Source of the DNA: Deltaproteobacteria bacterium
GTDB taxonomy: Bacteria > Desulfobacterota > Anaeroferrophillalia > Anaeroferrophillales > Tharpellaceae
NCBI GenBank assembly: GCA_013153415.1
Contig: JAADEO010000233.1
Coordinates: 1 to 8,674, forward strand
DNA: 8,674 nt
Direction of reading: 5' to 3'
Shown here: piece after piece, positions 6,456 through 8,674 of the stretch
Layout: each line of letters starts with the position of its first letter
How positions within the stretch are numbered: the stretch's first letter is position 1
Position numbers and translations under genes: made by a program
Notes under the pieces: model-generated
Databases searched by the model: none
Seen by the model: the letters and a program-made list of their open reading frames with translations, nothing else
Told to the model about the DNA's origin: nothing

Positions 6456-7602
6456 AAACAACGACTCCAATCAGAAACATACCGTTATCGACGCCAAGAA
6501 AGCGATCTTCGAAAAGATCTTCAACGAAAACCAGGAACTGCGGGAAAAAAGCTATGAACTCTCCCGCACCCTGGCCAATTTCGAACAGCTGGCCCAGGAG
6601 CGGGAGGAGCAGCACAAGCGCTTCGAACTGCTCGAAGAAAACATTCTCCAGAGCAGCGGCAACCTGATCAATGTCCTGGATAACCTGAGCCGGATCATGG
6701 CCCGGGAATTCGAGATCCCCTACGTCAGTATAACCCTGCTGGAATCCCGGCAGGAAGAATTTGACGACGGCATCACCGTATTGCCGGACCAGGAACCTGA
6801 CACCCCGTACCCGAGCCTGAATTTCATCTCGGAAAACGACTACCTGGAACTATTTCCCTATCACCGCCCCTTGGTCACCCGCCAGTTGGAAGCCTTCCTG
6901 GAGAAATTTTTCGAACTCGGAGAGGATGACCCGGCCATCGCCTCGGCCGCTTTCATTCCGCTCCTCTGCCGGGGGCAGGCGATCGGCATTCTCAACATGG
7001 CCAGCCCCGACCCGGAAAAATTCATTCCCGGAACCGCGACCGACGCCGTCGAAAGCCTGGGCCGCAAACTCGCCATCGTTATCGAAAACAGCATTCTCAC
7101 GGCCCGACTGCAGAAACTGCTGCGCACCGACCAGCTGACCGGCCTTTTCAACCGCCGGACCCTGGATGAAATCCTGCCTATCGAATTCGCCCGGGCCCAG
7201 CGCTACGACCAGCCCCTGACCTTGGTGATGATCGATCTCGACGACTTCAAAACGATAAACGACACCTACGGCCACCCGGCCGGGGATCTGGTCCTCCAGG
7301 AAACCGGCCGTCTGATCCGGGAAAACCTGCGGCGCCACGATATCGGCCTGCGTTACGGCGGAGACGAGTTCACCCTGATTCTGCCATCGACCGACTATCA
7401 GCAAGGCCTCAAGGTCATCGACAAGCTGACCCGGATCGCGGCCGAAACAGAAATCGCGCTAGACCCGGAAAGCGGCATCAGGATCAGCCTGAGCGCCGGA
7501 TTGGCGACCTGCCCCGATGAACGCATCAGCGATGTCGAAGAGCTCAAAAAGGCCGCCGACGACAACCTCTACAAAATCAAGAGCCAGAAAAAATCCGGCT
7601 AG
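6448..7602 (+). CDS. Diguanylate cyclase with DUF484/GAF-like sensor region and GGDEF domain
   Basis: The 384-residue protein should make cyclic di-GMP from two GTP. There is no signal peptide or membrane helix, so it is predicted to be cytosolic. Residues 15-65 are charged and helical and probably form a coiled coil. Residues about 66-215 resemble the GAF-like DUF484 family, with SAAFIPL (166-172), QAIGILNMAS (177-186) and a following FIPGTATDAVESLG; the ligand is unknown. A linker helix leads to DQLTGLFNRR (228-237), the start of the GGDEF domain. MIDLDDFKTIND carries the metal-binding Asp263. The active-site signature GGDEF is intact at 304-308, and RRHD at 295-298, five residues before it, is a complete RxxD inhibitory site. 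An active, product-inhibited cyclase is expected. No EAL or HD-GYP domain is present. The start overlaps the glycosylase stop (ATGTCTGA), so translation is probably coupled. Confidence 0.93.
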   Translation: MSENNDSNQKHTVIDAKKAIFEKIFNENQELREKSYELSRTLANFEQLAQEREEQHKRFELLEENILQSSGNLINVLDNLSRIMAREFEIPYVSITLLESRQEEFDDGITVLPDQEPDTPYPSLNFISENDYLELFPYHRPLVTRQLEAFLEKFFELGEDDPAIASAAFIPLLCRGQAIGILNMASPDPEKFIPGTATDAVESLGRKLAIVIENSILTARLQKLLRTDQLTGLFNRRTLDEILPIEFARAQRYDQPLTLVMIDLDDFKTINDTYGHPAGDLVLQETGRLIRENLRRHDIGLRYGGDEFTLILPSTDYQQGLKVIDKLTRIAAETEIALDPESGIRISLSAGLATCPDERISDVEELKKAADDNLYKIKSQKKSG

Positions 7603-7671
7603 TGCGGGGCGCAAGGCGGGCTCCCGTAATGCCAACAATCTCTCCGGCCCGATAACAACTCTTGCCAGATC

Positions 7672-7698
7672 CTTTTCCGGTTTTTCAAACCGGAAAAG
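7672..7698. terminator. Perfect 12-bp inverted repeat between convergent genes
   Basis: CTTTTCCGGTTT (7672-7683) and AAACCGGAAAAG (7687-7698) pair completely around a TTC loop, in the middle of the gap between two convergent stop codons (7602 and 7734). The position suits a shared bidirectional terminator. The T-run forms part of the stem instead of following it, so termination is inferred from location and stem strength. The rest of 7603-7733 shows nothing recognisable. Confidence 0.6.
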
Positions 7699-7733
7699 AT
7701 TCCCTAGATCAATCCCCTCCAGACAGCAACACA

Positions 7734-8674
7734 TCAGTAGACCACCCTTTCCCGAATACAAGTAAACTCCAGGAAGTCGCCGTCGCGCTCGACCATCAGC
7801 TTCACGGGCTGGCCCTCCCGGCCGCGAATCAGCTCGATCACCTCCCGCAGGGAGAAATCATCGACCGCGAGGTTGTCGACCGCGACCAGACGGTCACCGG
7901 CCCGCAGTCCCTCCCGGTCGGCCGGCGAATCCTGCAGTACCTCGGCGATCATATAACTGTCACGCTCCCGGGCCAGACGGGCGCCGATCCCGACTAAAGC
8001 CAGATGGAATTTCCCCTGACGGTTGCGCTGCAGCGAAATTTCGAAAAAAAAGGGGTTGGCCTGATTGGTGAAATCGATCCCCGAAACCATCTCGCTTATA
8101 TAGCCCGGGGCTGAGGCCTGCAAAGTGGACAAGCTGCTGTCATTGCCCCAGAGTTCAAAGAAACCGGCCTCGTCACTCCGGGTCTGACGCCGGCCGATGG
8201 CGATCCGCACTCCCTTGAGCGGCGCACCGCTCTCACGGTCATAAACCCGGCCGCTGACACCGTTGATCTCGATCCGGCCCCGGCCCGGCCCCTCCCGCGG
8301 CTCGAGGAAGACATCCATATGGGCCGCTCCCTCCCCCACCCGGTTGTCGAAACGGTTGATGGCCTCGCTCTTGTAACCGGGGCAGGAGAAACGCAATCTG
8401 CCCACGGCGCCATCAGACCAGAGCTCGAACTCTCCGTCGTTACCGGTTTCCACCACCTGATCCCGAAAATGGACCCGGCAACCGGCCAGAGGCAGGCCAC
8501 TGTCCTGGGCGAAAACCACCCCCTCGATACCAAAATCGCCGGTCATTTCAGCCGGATCATCATCGACCCCATCCGCTGGCGGCGATCCCGAGCCCGTAGC
8601 ATCGGAGAGTCCGGCCTCATTTCCGGATCGCGAATCGGATAACGGCGGGGAAGTTTCCGGGAGACTGGCTTCCG
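7734..8674 (-). CDS. Twin carboxypeptidase-regulatory-like repeat protein with C-terminal PDZ domain (N-terminus outside window)
   Basis: The minus-strand frame is open from the window edge to TGA at 7736-7734, about 313 residues. The first 45 or so visible residues are a low-complexity linker rich in Ser, Pro, Gly, Asp and Glu. Two related beta-sandwich units follow, at 8531-8301 and 8261-8028. Both have the pattern SG-x-PL-x-G, then D-x-GF or DGEF with ELW, then PGY-x-SE, typical of carboxypeptidase-regulatory-like domains. A PDZ domain (about 8012-7752) ends the protein, with DSPADREGLRAGDRLVAVDN as its hallmark, close to the CtpA/HtrA type. No protease or other catalytic domain is visible. 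The architecture suggests an envelope protein that binds peptides or partners, but its function is unknown. ATG 8546 is a possible start, yet it has no Shine-Dalgarno sequence and the frame continues upstream, so I treat the gene as cut. It is convergent with the GGDEF gene. Confidence 0.82.
   Translation of the reverse strand, partial: EASLPETSPPLSDSRSGNEAGLSDATGSGSPPADGVDDDPAEMTGDFGIEGVVFAQDSGLPLAGCRVHFRDQVVETGNDGEFELWSDGAVGRLRFSCPGYKSEAINRFDNRVGEGAAHMDVFLEPREGPGRGRIEINGVSGRVYDRESGAPLKGVRIAIGRRQTRSDEAGFFELWGNDSSLSTLQASAPGYISEMVSGIDFTNQANPFFFEISLQRNRQGKFHLALVGIGARLARERDSYMIAEVLQDSPADREGLRAGDRLVAVDNLAVDDFSLREVIELIRGREGQPVKLMVERDGDFLEFTCIRERVVY

Overview
The window comes from a GC-rich bacterial chromosome and reads mostly as ordinary core genome. 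The gene pair glyS-ppdK, followed by an endonuclease III-related gene and a GGDEF gene, together with the codon use and protein style, fits Desulfobacterota of the Desulfuromonadia/Geobacter type. That placement comes from recalled gene order and was not tested by a search. No rRNA, tRNA, CRISPR array, transposase, integrase or phage gene is visible, and I see no convincing undescribed multi-gene system.

Layout. Bases 1-114 hold the C-terminus of a cytoplasmic thioredoxin whose start lies outside the window. Bases 115-246 are non-coding with two inverted repeats. Bases 247-801 encode a membrane-anchored, TlpA/ResA-like periplasmic thioredoxin-fold protein with a WCPPC active site. Bases 802-953 are a non-coding leader with a hairpin. 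Next come glyS (glycyl-tRNA synthetase beta subunit, 954-3017), ppdK (pyruvate phosphate dikinase, 3105-5762), an endonuclease III-related HhH-GPD DNA glycosylase (5775-6455) and a diguanylate cyclase with a DUF484/GAF-like sensor region (6448-7602). All of these are on the plus strand. A perfect 12-bp inverted repeat sits in the convergent gap 7603-7733. The last gene (7734-8674, minus strand, N-terminus cut by the window edge) encodes two carboxypeptidase-regulatory-like beta-sandwich repeats and a C-terminal PDZ domain.

How the genes may work together. The two thioredoxin-fold genes look like a small redox pair: one cytosolic, one facing the periplasm. From glyS to the GGDEF gene the spacing is tight (87 nt, 12 nt, then an 8-nt overlap), so ppdK, the glycosylase and the cyclase are probably translated from overlapping transcripts, though their functions (gluconeogenic PEP supply, DNA repair, c-di-GMP signalling) are not obviously linked. 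The minus-strand PDZ protein is a separate transcription unit, probably acting in the cell envelope.

Points worth a second look: glyS has no glyQ beside it; the glycosylase lacks the fourth cluster cysteine and the beta-lyase lysine; a strong terminator-like hairpin lies inside the glycosylase coding sequence; the hairpin before glyS covers the Shine-Dalgarno sequence of an alternative start; and the PDZ protein has an unusual twin-repeat architecture.
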